DNA from: Rhyacophila brunnea
Taxonomy: Eukaryota; Arthropoda; Insecta; Trichoptera; Rhyacophilidae
Reading direction: 5' to 3'
Length of the DNA: 64,000 nucleotides
NCBI GenBank assembly: GCA_022495005.1
Contig: JAGYXB010000361.1
Span: 124,001 to 188,000, forward strand
In this document: one piece after another, positions 1 to 12,169 of the stretch
Layout: each line of letters opens with the position of its first letter
Position numbering within the stretch: position 1 is the stretch's first letter
Made by a program: the position numbers and the translations under genes
Notes under the pieces: model-generated
Told to the model about the DNA's origin: nothing
Seen by the model: the letters and a program-made list of their open reading frames with translations, nothing else
Databases searched by the model: none

Positions 1-700
1 ACTGATCGTCCGTTATTTTTGGATAGTGAACACCCTTCTCAAGGAGAAATGCTTTAATTTCTGTTAATAAGGAATCGAAACAATTTTAAAACGTTTCCTT
101 TTGATAACCAACATACCGTGTTATGCAACAGAAGCTCTGCGGACTCACTCTCCATTTCAACTACAAAATCTTTAAATTGGCGATGATTAAGAGCTTTAGC
201 TATAATGATGTTGAACATCTTAATCACAAATTCCATAACTTTGCAAATTTCTTCTGGAAATGTCTGCGCACAAAGAGTGTCTTGGCGAATGATGCAATGG
301 TAAGCAAGTATCTCGTGATTAATTTTTCTTTCAAAACAGTAATAAACCCTTTTCTTACGCCGGCCATACTTTCGCCCTGTCTGTTGAAATTGACATAATT
401 TTATCGAGTCGAATATGATGTTTTTCCATGCACACAATTACAGCATTTGCAATATCCTCTCCACGTGCTTGACCTTTGAGTGGCAATAATTCTAAAAGTT
501 TTTCTTTAAGACCACTAGATAAAATAAATCGTACAAATTTGTACTGTATCATTTATGTCACGTTAATTGTACTGTATCATTTATGTCACGTAATGTTAAG
601 ACTCGTCAACTGCTATTGATAAAGCTGAAACCAATTTAAGATCTTCAACTTGCTGGTTGGTTATATTCGAAGACATTTTGACTGTTCTATCCTTCACTAT
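1..700 (-). pseudogene. hAT transposase (ZBED5/SCAND3-like), partial, runs off left edge
   Basis: Broken remnant of a hAT-superfamily transposase of the ZBED5/SCAND3/GTF2IRD2-related type. Read on the minus strand from about 700 downward it gives VEDLKLVSALSIAVDES (near 596-650), then LLPLKGQARGEDIANAV and CMEKHHIRLDKIMSISTD (355-552), then HEILAYHCIIRQDTLCAQTFP and ALNHRQFKDFVVEMESE with LLLHNTVCWLSKGNVLK (54-437). These blocks follow the usual family order: the DES and STDxAK segments of the RNase-H-like fold, then the (R/C)WLS block. At about 54 the frame shifts and coding resemblance continues to base 1 (IKAFLLEKGVHYPK), so the C-terminal part lies outside the window. At least three frame breaks and a 28-bp duplication show it is dead. 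Family assignment rests on motif recognition only. Confidence 0.8.
538..594. repeat. 28-bp tandem duplication inside hAT remnant
   Basis: TTGTACTGTATCATTTATGT followed by CACG occurs twice with a 28-bp period. It lies where the minus-strand hAT reading frame is broken, so it is a local duplication that itself disrupts the ORF. Confidence 0.85.
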
Positions 701-717
701 TTTAGTCCATACGAGGT

Positions 718-800
718 CATTTGTGGTAGAGCCAGACTCAAGGTACCAAAATGCCACATGCGGCTCTTTGCCCCCTTGAGTACGGCTCTGCCACAAATGC
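718..800. repeat. Inverted repeat between two head-to-head hAT copies
   Basis: CATTTGTGGTAGAGCC near 718 is matched in reverse complement near 785-800 (CATTTGTGGCAGAGCC on the minus strand), and both arms continue into CTCAAGG. The repeat lies between the minus-strand copy at 1-700 and the plus-strand copy at 818. The arms look like the subterminal 5' regions of two related elements joined head to head. Confidence 0.65.
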
Positions 801-817
801 CCTGTGCCCTATTTGAC

Positions 818-1276
818 ATGGCTACAAAGAAGAAGCAAAGAAAAACGGATGACGAAAACCGTGAATTTAAAGTTGAATGGACCAAGACTTTCGCGTTTAT
901 TCAAAACTTAAATGGCCTACCGACCTGTATTATTTGTCAGGAAAAATTGGCGCATAACACGAAGTCAAATTTGGAGGGACACTTTACAACTAAACACGCG
1001 TCATTTAGCGCTAAGCAGTTGAGGAACTTAAGAGTCAAGAAAAATTAGGTTCTGTATTTAATTGCAGAATAAAATCTTCCAACAATGTTAATATTGCATG
1101 TTTTGTGGTTAGTAAAGAGAATTCTAAGAGAGGAAATCAAGGGTAAATTGACAAGTCGTCTTATTGATGAGAACCTGGAATCGTGCTTAAAATTAAAAAC
1201 AACATACAAACCTGACTTACCCAAACTTTCCAAGGAGATGCAAGGCCATTATTCACAATGTCAGTCATTGTCATGA
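818..1276 (+). pseudogene. hAT transposase, internally deleted (N- and C-terminal ends only)
   Basis: The ATG at 818 opens 76 codons ending at 1048. They hold the typical N-terminus of the ZBED5/GTF2IRD2-type family: a lysine-rich start, then FKVEWTKTFAFIQ, then a BED-like zinc-finger region with CIICQEKLAHN and LEGHFTTKHASF (Cys-x2-Cys ... His-x4-His). About 40 bases later (1130-1270) the reading jumps to what looks like the family's extreme C-terminus, LESCLKLKTTYKPDLPKLSKEMQ. The roughly 450-residue catalytic core is missing, so this is an internally deleted, non-autonomous derivative. It stands head to head with the remnant at 1-700. Confidence 0.75.
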
Positions 1277-3272
1277 TTTAATTTTATGGATACCTTACTT
1301 ACAATTAAATTTTTATCAATACATAATATCATTATTTAGTATTGAAACCCCGGAAGTCCGGGTAGGGAGGGGAGTCGGGGCCGCACAGCCCGATCCGACC
1401 TCCGCACTCAGCTCTCCGGTCGACCTGTCGTTAATGACGCCCTTGGTAGCGCGCCGTCGGTCGATACGTGTAAGTTACACGACCAGCTTCCACCCTGTGA
1501 CTAGCTCAGTGATGTAAATTGTTCAGGGCGGACAATCGAAGCTGGGTTTGGTGTTGGTAGAGCACGTTCAGTGTAAAGTTAGTCTTGACAGTTGGGTAAA
1601 ATATAGAATGCCGGGATGATAAAAATGACGAACACACAAATTAATCGACGCAAAGGTCAACGGTTTTTATTATTAATTATGGTTCACAGTAAGGTTACAT
1701 ACACAACACAACACACAAGTACACAATTATTAAGTTTTTCACAGTTTATAGAGATTAAAGGTCGGTCAAAAGTTTGCTGAATATTAATTAAATTTTCACG
1801 AGTCGATTGATTTATATTTTTTTTCGCAGTGATCGCACGGCTACACTATTATTTATAGAAGGGTTATCTGAGTTAATTTCCTCGATTTTTAAATTCTTCA
1901 AACAGCTCGGGAGCCTTGTGTAGCCAACGAAAAATCAACAAATCGTGAGTCACGTCACTTAACTGATACGAGAAGTCGGTACGTACTCGATCACTTTTGA
2001 CTGACCGGTCAATTCCTGTCGACACAGATTTTTTTTTTTAAAGAAAGTAGGTAAACAGTAAAATTATAATTCACACGGCGAGACGTGGTGTCTACCTCCG
2101 ACCTCGGTTTACTGACCTGGCAGATCGCACCATCGGTTATGTCACCTTTTCAGGTCTTATCGCTGTCCCTCGCAATCCACCCCTGAACGCCCACTTTCGC
2201 CCGCGGCGGGCACCTTCGTCCTTTACCCGCCATGGGTTTTTTTTTTGGCTAGAATTTCAGCCAGGTAGCCGTGGTACATGAATTCGGGGAATTGGGCTCA
2301 AAAGGAACAATATTAGGTATAATTTTTGAAATATTCGAATTACGACCATAAATATTAATCCTGCGTGACCAACCTTTATCTCAATCATCTAGTATTTTTT
2401 TACATTTTTAGTTAATAAATATAGAGCATTTTTTCGACCGAGTGGCGATAGACGGACATTTGGCTTAGTGGACTATCAGAAACATGAATGTGGCATCCAT
2501 AGCTTCGCTCGCACTTTACCCTAAAGGGGTCCTCCATACACGTAGAAACGTGGAGGTATCAGTATGATATCAAGTTTCATTCAGTGTACCGATAGTTTAA
2601 TTAAGACTTTAATCTTTAACTAAAGTTTATTAAGTTAATAAACAGTGTACGTACTATTACCAAATCAAAACCTACGCCCCAGCAACGATACGGATGTTAA
2701 CCCCTGGGCCAACAGGGTACGGTCATAACGGTTGTTTAGAACGATCGGTACAACGAGAGCCTTTCAAGGCCAAAGCACCCTAAACAAAAAAACATACCTG
2801 CCATGTTATGCAAGCCGAAATATAAAGCACCCGCTGCAGAATAGACGTACGTATCCGAGAGATAACCTGACGCCCCCAGAACCAACGAACTCAACTCTGC
2901 CGTTCGAATATCCACCCCAATCGACTTAATAATGTGACTAGTTAATGTTATGACTAACCGGCAATCATAATTACGCCGGCATCTTTAAAAATTATCAAAC
3001 TTTCCCGCCGCGGTCATCAAATCACGAAAGCAATTATCCTAACGCCACCTCGCGACCGCTAGCGGCAAATCCGAACAGCAACTCAAAAGGACCTCTGACA
3101 CCTAAGCCAAAGGGGATAACGGCCAAAGGTACGACCCCAAAGCTTAAAAAACCATGGAGGCGACACCTGAGAGGACTCCTAGAAATATCAACAGCAGATC
3201 TAAAACCAACCCACAACCCTAACCCGAGATAATACCCGCCGACATCCGCCTCTAGCGTCGAATAGAAAACTC
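1277..3272. other. Unclassified, probably old retroelement debris
   Basis: No recognisable protein. The stretch 1340-1600 is GC-rich and contains the hairpin-like CCCCGGAAGTCCGGG. From about 2640 to 3300 the plus strand turns unusually rich in A and C, unlike its AT-rich neighbours; this bias is common in gag regions of LTR retrotransposons. No domain, LTR pair or target duplication could be identified. Confidence 0.3.
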
Positions 3273-3437
3273 ATGGGCACCGACGCGACCCCCCTTCCAC
3301 AAAATGGAAGCCACGCGGGTTTTAGTACTTGGAACGAAGAGGAGGAGGTCTCTTTTCTCCTTTACGGACCAGACCTGGTTCACTGCACTGCTTCATCCGA
3401 AGGTCTCGAAGCAATCAGCCCGCCATACAAACCTTGA
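3273..3437 (+). CDS. Short ORF of unknown origin (54 aa)
   Basis: An ATG-initiated frame of 54 codons containing STWNEEEEVSFLLYGPDLV and ending EAISPPYKP before TGA. The frame is open for some 70 bases upstream as well. It ends the A/C-biased block and looks like the tail of an old retroelement protein, but I do not recognise the family. It may be non-coding. Confidence 0.2.
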   Translation: MGTDATPLPQNGSHAGFSTWNEEEEVSFLLYGPDLVHCTASSEGLEAISPPYKP

Positions 3438-3537
3438 GTACACTGTGTCTTTATGTTGTTTTTTTTTATTCTGTACAATTATATCTCCCATTTCTCCATT
3501 TGTTTTCAAGCCGACCTATTCGACTTTGGGTCGTATC

Positions 3538-4650
3538 TCATCTAATATCAATTAATTCTTCTTGAGCTGCCCACGCGATTAGATCATATTTTAAGGATTC
3601 AGCAAATGGTGTTCTTATCCAATTGTACTTTTGGTTTTCACTTAAGTTTGGGAAATATGTGTTAAAAAATCGTTGTGATTCGGCAATATGATCAAGTATA
3701 ACACTTTTAATTGAAGTCGAGAGTGATATTTTACTGGTGGTAAAAAAACTCATTCAAGCATAAAAATTGTGCATCCTTGATTAATACTTTTTGACCACGA
3801 AGAAAGTTTTTTTTTTCGAAATCCTTAAGTTTTGTAATATTCAAAATTAAAATGTTGACATCTTTTCGCTGAAGAGAAAAATAAAAAAAATCATCAAAAT
3901 ATGAATCAAAACACATCCTCGCATATCGCTAATGTGGGAAGACAGATCTGATTTTTTGTCATGAAGAAAAGGGGAAGTTCATTACTGTGTTCTACAATTA
4001 TTTTTCAAACCTTCCCGCAAAAAAGCCATCGTACTTCGGTATGATACTTCATGCACCGAACCCGTCTCTTTGCATAAAATTTTAAATAGTTTTGAGTTTA
4101 CTTTTTAGGAAATTAACAATTAACTTACTACTCCATTCATTCGCAACACATTTGTCGACATACTAAATAATGTTCTCTGTGTAATTACGCAGTGAATATG
4201 TTTTGCATCTGGGCATACTTTTTCCACTTCTGCCTTGAATCTTGATATTCTCCCAGGCGCTACTGCACCATCTGTGCATAATCCTACGAATTTTCACTAT
4301 TCAAGCTCACTCTCATAGAAGAACTCATCTAATTTCTTAAAGATATCTATTTATATTCCTTTTGCTGTTGTCAAAAGTTGCCTACAGAAAAACAAATGGT
4401 CATGAATTTGGGAATCATTCTGATATCTTACAAAAACCTTCAACTGTGCGTAATTTGTAATATTAGTAGATTCATCGAGTTGTATTGCAAAGAAGTTGCT
4501 CAGTTCAATGCGAGATATTAATTGATTCTTAATATTGTCTTCCATGCCATCAATTATTCTTCTTGGCATAGTATCATTTGAACAAGGAATCGACCTCAAA
4601 CGATTAGCAATTTTATCACCATGTACCTATATGTAAATACTGAAATATTT
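3538..4650 (-). pseudogene. hAT transposase (ZBED5/SCAND3-like), third copy
   Basis: Read down the minus strand from about 4640, several frames give successive blocks of a ZBED5/SCAND3-type hAT transposase. They are IPCSNDTMPRRIIDGMEDN, then SNFFAIQLDESTNITNYAQL with VFVRYQND (4351-4599), then VGLCTDGAVAPG (about 4270), HCVITQRTL (about 4190), a degraded middle (3731-3916), and finally the C-terminal LSENQKYNWIRTPFAES ... EELIDIR (3538-3753). The C-terminus is the region that in this family ends with WIRNPF and a leucine-rich dimerisation tail. Several stops and frameshifts make it a pseudogene. It differs from the copy at 1-700, so it comes from another hAT lineage. Confidence 0.8.
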
Positions 4651-4859
4651 CGCGGCTCCTTATCAAGAGTTTCAGGGCCCCCTAGGGGGCCGCGCCCCCC
4701 ACTATGAGAAGTACAGGTTATATTGTCGGTAATATTATCGGCTATTATTTTTTTGTATTACGTACATGGGCTCAATGGTATTAAATGTGGTATTTCAATG
4801 ATGTCTTGACGCTTATCAGACCAGTTATTTAAATAACCATTACCAACTGTAAATTATAA

Positions 4860-4970
4860 TATGAGGTTTATATCTCACTCATGGCCCCCACAAGTGAAGA
4901 GGGGGTAACAGGGCTCTAGCCTGGGGGCCCGGGCTCAGGAAAGGCCCGGCGTGACGAGTCGCCAGATAAA
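4860..4970 (-). repeat. GC-rich dispersed repeat, copy 1 (inverted)
   Basis: Carries the core CAGGGCTCTAGCCTGGGGGC and CCGGCGTGACGAGTCGCCAG. In reverse complement this core is shared with 6290-6395 and 30480-30570, including the TTTATYTCAYTTATCTGG flank. It is one of three copies of a non-autonomous repeat; no target duplication was found. Confidence 0.7.
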
Positions 4971-5835
4971 TGAAATAAACACAGAATATATACATATTGA
5001 GCTGTAATATTTATATATTTAAATATATGAATATGTAAATCGGTAGACACTATGAGCTTAGACTTGTTGCACCTTGTCTGACCTTATGTTCACAGTGGTA
5101 TAGTCATAATTATTTTATTTTTATTATTATAGAAATCATTGCAGACTCATACATAGCGTCTCTTTCATTATGGATGACAGGACACTGAACGAGAGCACCT
5201 CATCGATATATTATAGTTCAGGTAGGTTGGCAATTAGCAAGTCCAATAAACAACAACTTAAGTGGTGAACGGTTTATATTTTAAAGGTTTTGATCTTCGC
5301 AGAAACAGTTTTCTCAAATTAAAAATGTGAAATCACGCATGTTGGACTCTTGGTGGATGGTGACAGTCTTGGCGGATGCAAATTGTTGTGCATGGGTGAA
5401 TGCTTATGTTGATCCCATTGTTCAGGAAGACGTTTACCATCCTGCTTTATTAGTTGAGTTGCCAATCAATTATCACAATTTTTTCAATAGTCGTCTTAGT
5501 ATAGCAATAATTTTGATTCTGCTAGCTCTGAGACTTACTTTCTTAATAAATGGAATTTCTTCAAAGGTAACCTATTACAGATGTATTATGAATTGCAGAG
5601 TATTGATTGAAATGATTTGTATAATACCGATGATAATATTAATAGTGCAATCGATGTATTCTATGTAAATATTTATAGTGTTTTTTCCAAGTCTTTTCCC
5701 ATTAAGAATTCTTCGGGTACTTCGCGCAGCTACTCTAAATGGTTCACTCATAGCATTATTAAATCCGTTGGTTTGAAAGCCATGTATCATAAACTTTGGA
5801 AGCGCTCGAAGTGCCCGAATGATTATGGTGTTTTC

Positions 5836-6674
5836 CAGTGGCGCACCCAGGATTTAATATTGGGGGGGGGCCAAGGAGGATAATTTAAATTAGTCCCATA
5901 TGTTCTTTTTCTTCTTCACAGCCTAATTTCTCGTTTATCGGCCTTTTGTCTATTGCACTCGGTGTACCTACACCATGGTCCCCACATCCTGAAACGGGCC
6001 CTCAGGATAGAATAAATGGCGGGCCCCCTACCTACCGCGAAGATTAAAGGCAGTGTGAAACACTACATAAACGTTTTTCAAATTGTGTTTTAGTTCAAAT
6101 TAAGGGTACTCATACAGTGAATTATTGGCGATTATTAATACATCTACTTTAATAATGGAGCTGTCGAGTATCGACACATAATAATCAAAAAATATATTGC
6201 ACAGTTATATAATTGAAAATGTTCATGGTCATGAAGTATAATAGCGCCGCAGGCGACTTTTTTACTATTAAAGCTAATGTATGATGTGTGTTTATCTCAC
6301 TTATCTGGTCAACCCGACACGCCGGGCCCCCCACAGCCTGGGCCCCCAGACTAGAGCCCTGTCACCCTCCGCAGCCATTACCTACACCACTCCGGAATTC
6401 GGGTGGACACCGAAAATTTTTTTACAGTTCCATTAGGGATTGGGTTTCTAAAAAAAACTGACATTAGTGTTTCGAAATTTTTGTGTTAGAAATTAAAATC
6501 TAAGAAATTTTTCTAAAAAGGGTGCTGGAGAATTATAAATCATTTTTTTGCCGTGTTTTTATTTGTCTAAGCCCAAAAGTATAGTTTATCGGCTTTCAAT
6601 TTCAATGTTTAAAATCATTCTGATAATTTTGGGGGGTGCCAGGGCCCCTTGGCCCCCCCCTGGGTGTGCCACTG
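5836..6674. mobile_element. Non-autonomous hAT element with 8-bp target duplication
   Basis: An 839-bp element starting CAGTGGCGCACCCAGG and ending with the inverse CCTGGGTGTGCCACTG (15 of 16 terminal bases match). It is flanked on both sides by the identical octamer GTGTTTTC (5828-5835 and 6675-6682). CAG...CTG ends with an 8-bp duplication are the signature of hAT transposition. It has no transposase. Its interior (about 5960-6395) carries the GC-rich dispersed repeat also seen at 4.9 and 30.5 kb. It sits in the LINE at 5327-7060 with the frame preserved across the target. Confidence 0.9.
5960..6395 (+). repeat. GC-rich dispersed repeat, copy 2 (inside hAT element)
   Basis: Begins near GGTGTACCTACACCATGG with TCCCCACATCCTGAAACGGG and ends near CCATTACCTACACCACT. 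The two ends are partly inverted copies of each other. The 30020-30585 copy has the same plan in the same orientation. It may be an element nested within the 839-bp hAT element, but no target duplication is clear. Confidence 0.6.
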
Positions 6675-7060
6675 GTGTTTTCTCCAATCTGCGTAAAAGA
6701 ATTCGGCATACCATTGACGCTGCTCACAAAGCGTACATTGAGAAAATTTCTTTGAATTTAACCTCAGACCCGAAAACTTTTTGGACGTATGTTAGGGGCT
6801 TACGTAACTCTTCTGCACAGTTATCTTCTAATATATTTTAGGGGTAGTGTATTGAATGGATATAAATCCATCGCAGATGGTTTTGTTGAATATTTTAGGT
6901 CTGCTTATTCCACGATTCCACCAAAACTATCTCAACCTCAACCAGAATATTTTACGTCTTCTTGGCCAATACTAAATATTGGTTTTCTGGATGAGTCAGA
7001 TATAAAATAAAATGCTTTTTCTAGACTATATCCAAAATCCTCAGTAGCTATTAAAAACTG

Positions 7061-10000
7061 TAAACTGTAATAAAGAAAAAGAAATATATTAATAATAATA
7101 AGACGGCATAAAAAATAAGTATAGAATAAATGTATAATTTTATTGTAACAAAGTAACAAGCAGAAAATATACATCTGATAACAACATCGAGTGCAAGCCC
7201 TCCGCAATAGCCGATTTTAGTGAGTCATGTTTTAGCAAGTGCATAGCCAACACGCCACAAAAATGGCAGTCAGTCGATAAACTGACATTGTGCCGGTAAC
7301 ATCTACAAGAAAATCGGAAAATATGCCGTCTTGTTCTATAAAACGATGTCAAAACACATCTAGGAACCAAAAACAGGAAGATGGGATTACTTTCCACTTA
7401 TGAGTACTTCATAAACAGTGATTATTCTATATTATTCTGTAATCTGAAATCATTTCCTTGATTAGCTTACATTTCGTTGCGTACACGCCAGAATTCTGCA
7501 AGTGTGGGTAAAAATGTTGCCAGATTTGTGATTTTTGATTTCATCTGTTTTAAAATAATATTACACATTTTGCGATATTATACACATATTTTAATATTTC
7601 GTATTCAAGCTTATCTGTTCGTTGCTATAGGATTTGTTTCCCGAATAGACCAAATGTCAATTTTACAGGAGACGAAAAACAAATTTCACTGTCGTATATT
7701 TCAATATCAGTAGATGTATCAATCATTCTTTCTACACTGTATGATTGCAACATTATCTAAGAATAGATTCCAAGAATAACATACTGGTATAAATCATTAA
7801 ATGCACAGAAAATGCGTTTTATTTACAAGTACTCACTGTGGATATTCGGGAAATTTTAAGCGCTCTCTCAGAATAATGGATATTCGGGACAAAACATGGA
7901 CGTTCGGGATTTAAGACCGTAGCGTATTGTTGTGATACACCCCTGTTACAGGCAGGCTTCTCCCGGTGTAAAATAATCATTTAGTAGCTCAAGTCGAAAC
8001 GTAACCCTGACCTCTAGAAACGGCTTCATAAAACATCTAATCTGATTCCTTGCTCAACCACGTAAGTATTTTTTATTTATAAGTAAGGGCCTTCGTCCGG
8101 TGTGTGAAAATCACATACTGGGCGGAGGTGTAATTAAGATAAATTTAATTTAATTTAAAAAGTATAAATGATGATGGATGAAAGCGATAATTTTAAGACT
8201 AATAATAAGTATTCAAATATAATAAATTTTGCCGCGCATTGTGCGTGAAATCCTCGCGCGCCGGCGCCAGGGTCAGGCTCGTGATTCGCCGAATCAAAGA
8301 TCATGCGATCAGATTTGGCCAATCGCGAGAGTCCTTTTTGCTGGACGGCGTAGGTACGAGGAATTTAAAAAGAAAGAAAAAAGATGTTAGTAAGCGTCCC
8401 CTTTCCGACATATACGGACCTGCGTAACTAATTGTAAAAACCTAAACATGTAAAGAAAGTGTAAAATATAAGGAATACCAAGTTACACGAGACAGACGTG
8501 GTTTTATTTAATTCCACCCTCAAATATATCATACTTTTTTTTGTGAATCCGGGGTTCGATGGACACCTGAGCTAGCCGCTGGAACCCCGGGGATCTCAGT
8601 TGCACGGCCCACAGATTACTGAGTGGTCAAAAAGTACGCGCCTCAAACGTTATATTTATTTACACGATAATTGTTAATAATTACCTCTACTATTTAAATA
8701 CTTAATGATCGTAATTACCCAAGTTCGTATGTAATATTAACATGCGGCAATCGCTTTACGAGCTGCTTGTTGCCGAATTTACAATCTGCCTGTAAAGTCG
8801 CTTAGTGTCATCATCGAACAAGCAGATTGTAAACAATCTACCGAGAAAACTTGAAAGCCGGTCAACTTTACACGCTACACGCCGGCGTGTGGGCCTACTG
8901 CCTCTGCGCAGTAGCAACCTTCCGGTGAAAAAACGAACTACGTTCTGTCAAAATAGTCGCTGGCTTGTGGCTTCTCAGCCAATGGAAAGTTTTGTGTGTC
9001 ATCATCACAATCGCAGTAGCTGAATCGCCCGCTTTTAAATTTGCCAACAAACAGCTCGTAAAGTAGCTCAATGTAATTGACGCTTTATATTTTTCTTTAC
9101 TTATACTTCTAAGTCGGTAGGTACCAGCTACATAATTTATTTAGCAAATATGTTTGAATCGTTAATTGAATGTATTATTTGATTAATAATAAATACAATT
9201 TTATGAAAACATGTTTTTTTTATTTTTCCGAACACTATAAATAGGAATGTAATAAATATTATTCGTATTTTTGAGATTGTGTGTTACCTAAATATATTTC
9301 GTATTACCAAAATTCACTCTGCTAATATTTATTAATATAATATAAAATTAAATCGCTTGTAAAATAATTCGAAATCTGGCAACACTACGCCAAGCAAATG
9401 TTCACGCACACTGTCACGTATTTCCGAAAAACCCTTGAAAGGGGCGTGAAGGACGCGTGGTGGGGCTGACCCAAGCGCGAGAAAAAATTCGTCATCTGTT
9501 CGGGAACAAACACTCACTATCGCTCTATCTATATTTTTCTATAATCTAAGATCGAGTGTTTCATTTATAAAATTGACGTGCTCCTCTATGGCACTTCTCA
9601 CTTTCTCGGAGAAAACAAAACTTACCAAATAATCAACTTTTCTTTTTAAAACTTAAAATTTTTTGACTCCCCGGGTTAACAATTACGCTGAGCTTGTCCT
9701 TCATCAACCCTGTGTGTGTCACTAGATAGGTACTTTTTCAAAACACTCGATGAAACCCTTGCTGTAAAAACTGTTCTTTAATTTCTTCGTGACGATTAGG
9801 TACTAGAATATTATTGATATATTAAATATTTCTTTCACGACCTGGTCAACAAACAATATTATAGAAGAAGGCCGCACAGCAATATCTAACAGTTAGAAAG
9901 ATAACGTATAGTTCGTGTTTTCCTATTATAACAGTGGTATATTGTATGAACGACGTTGCGGGCGACATGTTGCCAGTGTGGACCCGGCATAAGGCACGTG

Positions 10001-10750
10001 CAGTCAACAATAATCTTCGAAATTTGACCAAACAAAAAGTCCGCTACAGTACCTACTAATAAGAATAGTTATAAGTAGTAAAACCAAAAAGGAAAGAATG
10101 TCTCTAATGCCGCACCAAAACACAAGGAGTTACCTGGAAAGGGACATTCTACTTCGTAGATGTGTTACCGTTAAATTTACAAAAAGTTGCAAAGTCTACC
10201 ACTCGCCCCGCCTGCCCCTCTCCAAGACGTATCACTTCCCATAGTCAGGACGCTCTTTGAAAAATCAAACAGTTACATTTTTACCCTCAAACCTCAAAAG
10301 ATAAAGATGAGTACCAATATGACCGCCAAGTCGACATAAACAGCCCTTAGTCCGCCCCGCGGCGTGACGACGCCTTGGATAGCGCAATACTCGTTGAGCA
10401 TTATAAGAGTGTTGGTATCCCCTAATGTCCTCGTGTTAAAAATAAGCAAACAAAAGTTATCCTATCTTAATAAAAGTGATACCCCTTAACGTTGTGGTGT
10501 TAATAATAATCATAATCAGCGACCTGTGTAACCTAATAATAAGAGTTAATCAACCCATCAATGATACAGTTCTTTTTCTATTATCTAAGGATACAGTGTA
10601 ACGTAAAACCAAAGTCCCCCCCTGAAGTTAAATTAAAATAACATAATTATGCCTGTGTCTGTATAATAATTGCCGACTAATAATAAAATCCGACTCTGCG
10701 CAGGGTTAACAAATCAAAGTTCGTGTTAATCATTTTATACCTTTAACTGA
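7061..10750. other. No gene recognised; degenerate intergenic or TE sequence
   Basis: Short frames here show no family resemblance. Points seen: TTCGGGA-type motifs at 7840-7915 that recur at 29925-29950, a hairpin around 8545-8590 (GGGGTTCGATGG ... GGAACCCC), and GTTGCCAGATTT at 7513 with its inverse near 9376-9385, which might be the ends of an old element. None of these is secure. Confidence 0.3.
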
Positions 10751-11114
10751 TCTATAATCAGCGCTCGGAATGGACCAGAACGCACCGGAGCGCCGCTGCG
10801 GTTCGTGAAATTCAAAAAAATATGTGATTTATTTAAAATTGCGTTCCGTTTCGTTAAATTGACATATTTATGCATGGTTGTCTCTTTTAAAGTTTTTCTC
10901 AAAATTAAATATTAGCGAAGCTACGTTATGCCGGGCGCGCAAGGGTTAAAAATAAAATTTATGATATCCCTAAATTTCTTTCAATCTTCTTATTTTGTGT
11001 CGATGTCCGTGTCTAAATGCATTGTCTGAATAAGAAGCAACAAGCTACAAGCATAAATTACTTTATTACCCAAAAAAATGTACCTTGCTGACATTATTTA
11101 AAAACTCTTAAAAC

Positions 11115-11690
11115 CACATAGCGGAAATAAGAAGGCGCACACAGATTGCAAAAAATGCGATGACACGCCTCACCACTATATGAAAGGATCGGGGAATTTC
11201 GATTGCCACAAAAATGATGCTTGTGCAAACATTAGTGTTCTCGATATTTCTATACGGAGTCGAGTCGTGGACCCTGAAGGCAAGAGAACAGAAGGCAATT
11301 GATGCCTTTGAGATGTGGTGTTGGCGCCGAATGCTGCGCATTTCTTGGACGGAGCACAGGACGAACCAGTCAATCATCCAGAGACTGAAGATAAAGGAAC
11401 GGCTCTCGACGATATGTTTGAGAAGAATTCAGCAGTTTTTTGGACATATTGTCAGGCGCGGACCGGACAACCTGGAGAGACTGGTAGTTTTGGGTAGCCT
11501 CCAGGGAAGGCAAAGCAGAGGAAGAGCGTCTCCGCAATGGAGCGATCAAGTGAAAGAGCTGATTGGGGGCACCATCCATTCTGCCCTGAGAGAAGCGGAA
11601 GATCTAGAAGGATGGAAAGTCTTGGTCGCTCAAAGGATGGCGATATTTAAATGTGGTCACGATCCTCAGCCATGAGCGCACGACCAAGAA
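11115..11690 (+). pseudogene. RTE-like LINE, 3' end of reverse transcriptase ORF
   Basis: The C-terminal part of a non-LTR reverse transcriptase ORF, closest to the RTE type often labelled craniofacial-development-protein-2-like. It opens in-frame at EIRRRTQIAKNAMTRL, has one in-frame TGA, then runs clean to the stop at 11675: LVFSIFLYGVESWTLKAREQ, FEMWCWRRMLRISWTEHRT, RRIQQFFGHIVRRG and NLERLVVLGSLQGRQSRGR. The catalytic FADD core lies upstream and is absent, so it is a 5'-truncated copy, as LINE insertions usually are. A short A-rich tail follows at 11690-11730. Confidence 0.85.
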
Positions 11691-12169
11691 AAGAAAACCA
11701 CGTTACACTACACTACAATAAGCATTTAAGTGGCAACAGGATTCCTTGATTCAAGATCATCTCAACAATTATTGACTCGTTTTAAAAAAGGTTTATGACG
11801 TGTCGTAACCCCTATTTTTACAATGAATAATGAATGAATGAATGCACCATTATGCCATTTTCCTACAAAAATGTTTTTGGGCGAAAACTATTGAGTAGCC
11901 TCCCACAAAGAGTTTATTTTTTTGGGACGTTCGTATTGTATTACAATTATTACATACATAGTTATAGCTAGCGACTTTAAAATTAATGGAAATAATAGGT
12001 ATGTAGAGAACTTTTATTTAATTTTTGTTTGCAAATTTGTTTAAAATAATAGGATTAACTTCCAAATAAAATGCACGACTATCACTGGTAATTAAAAATG
12101 CTATATTTACATTTTTCGATGAAGACCTAAAACTTTTCTTTGACGTAGGTATGGCCTTATGGCCCCTTA

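Larger units (their letters stand above)
5327..7060 (+). pseudogene. Jockey/CR1-type LINE ORF2 fragment, interrupted by a hAT element
   Basis: Remnant of the endonuclease-to-reverse-transcriptase linker of a Jockey/CR1-superfamily non-LTR retrotransposon. Visible blocks: DPIVQEDVYHPALLVELPI at 5410-5470 (end of the APE-type endonuclease), a linker with KWNFFKGN and NSAIDVFYVNIYSVFSKSFP (5540-5700), then SKWFTHSIIKSVGLKAMYHK (5738-5797). After the inserted hAT element come NLRKRIRHTIDAAHKAYIEK and SDPKTFWTYVRGL (6683-6810), then KSIADGFVEYFRSAYST (6868-6920) and FLDESDIK (6985). The catalytic RT domain is absent: the sequence stops at about 7060. Frameshifts lie near 5480 and 6840. The hAT insertion is the event most clearly readable from the sequence. 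Confidence 0.8.

Noticed and set aside
7510..9386. 1.9-kb element with GTTGCCAGATTT inverted ends
   Set aside because: Only about 12 bases match and no target duplication was found.
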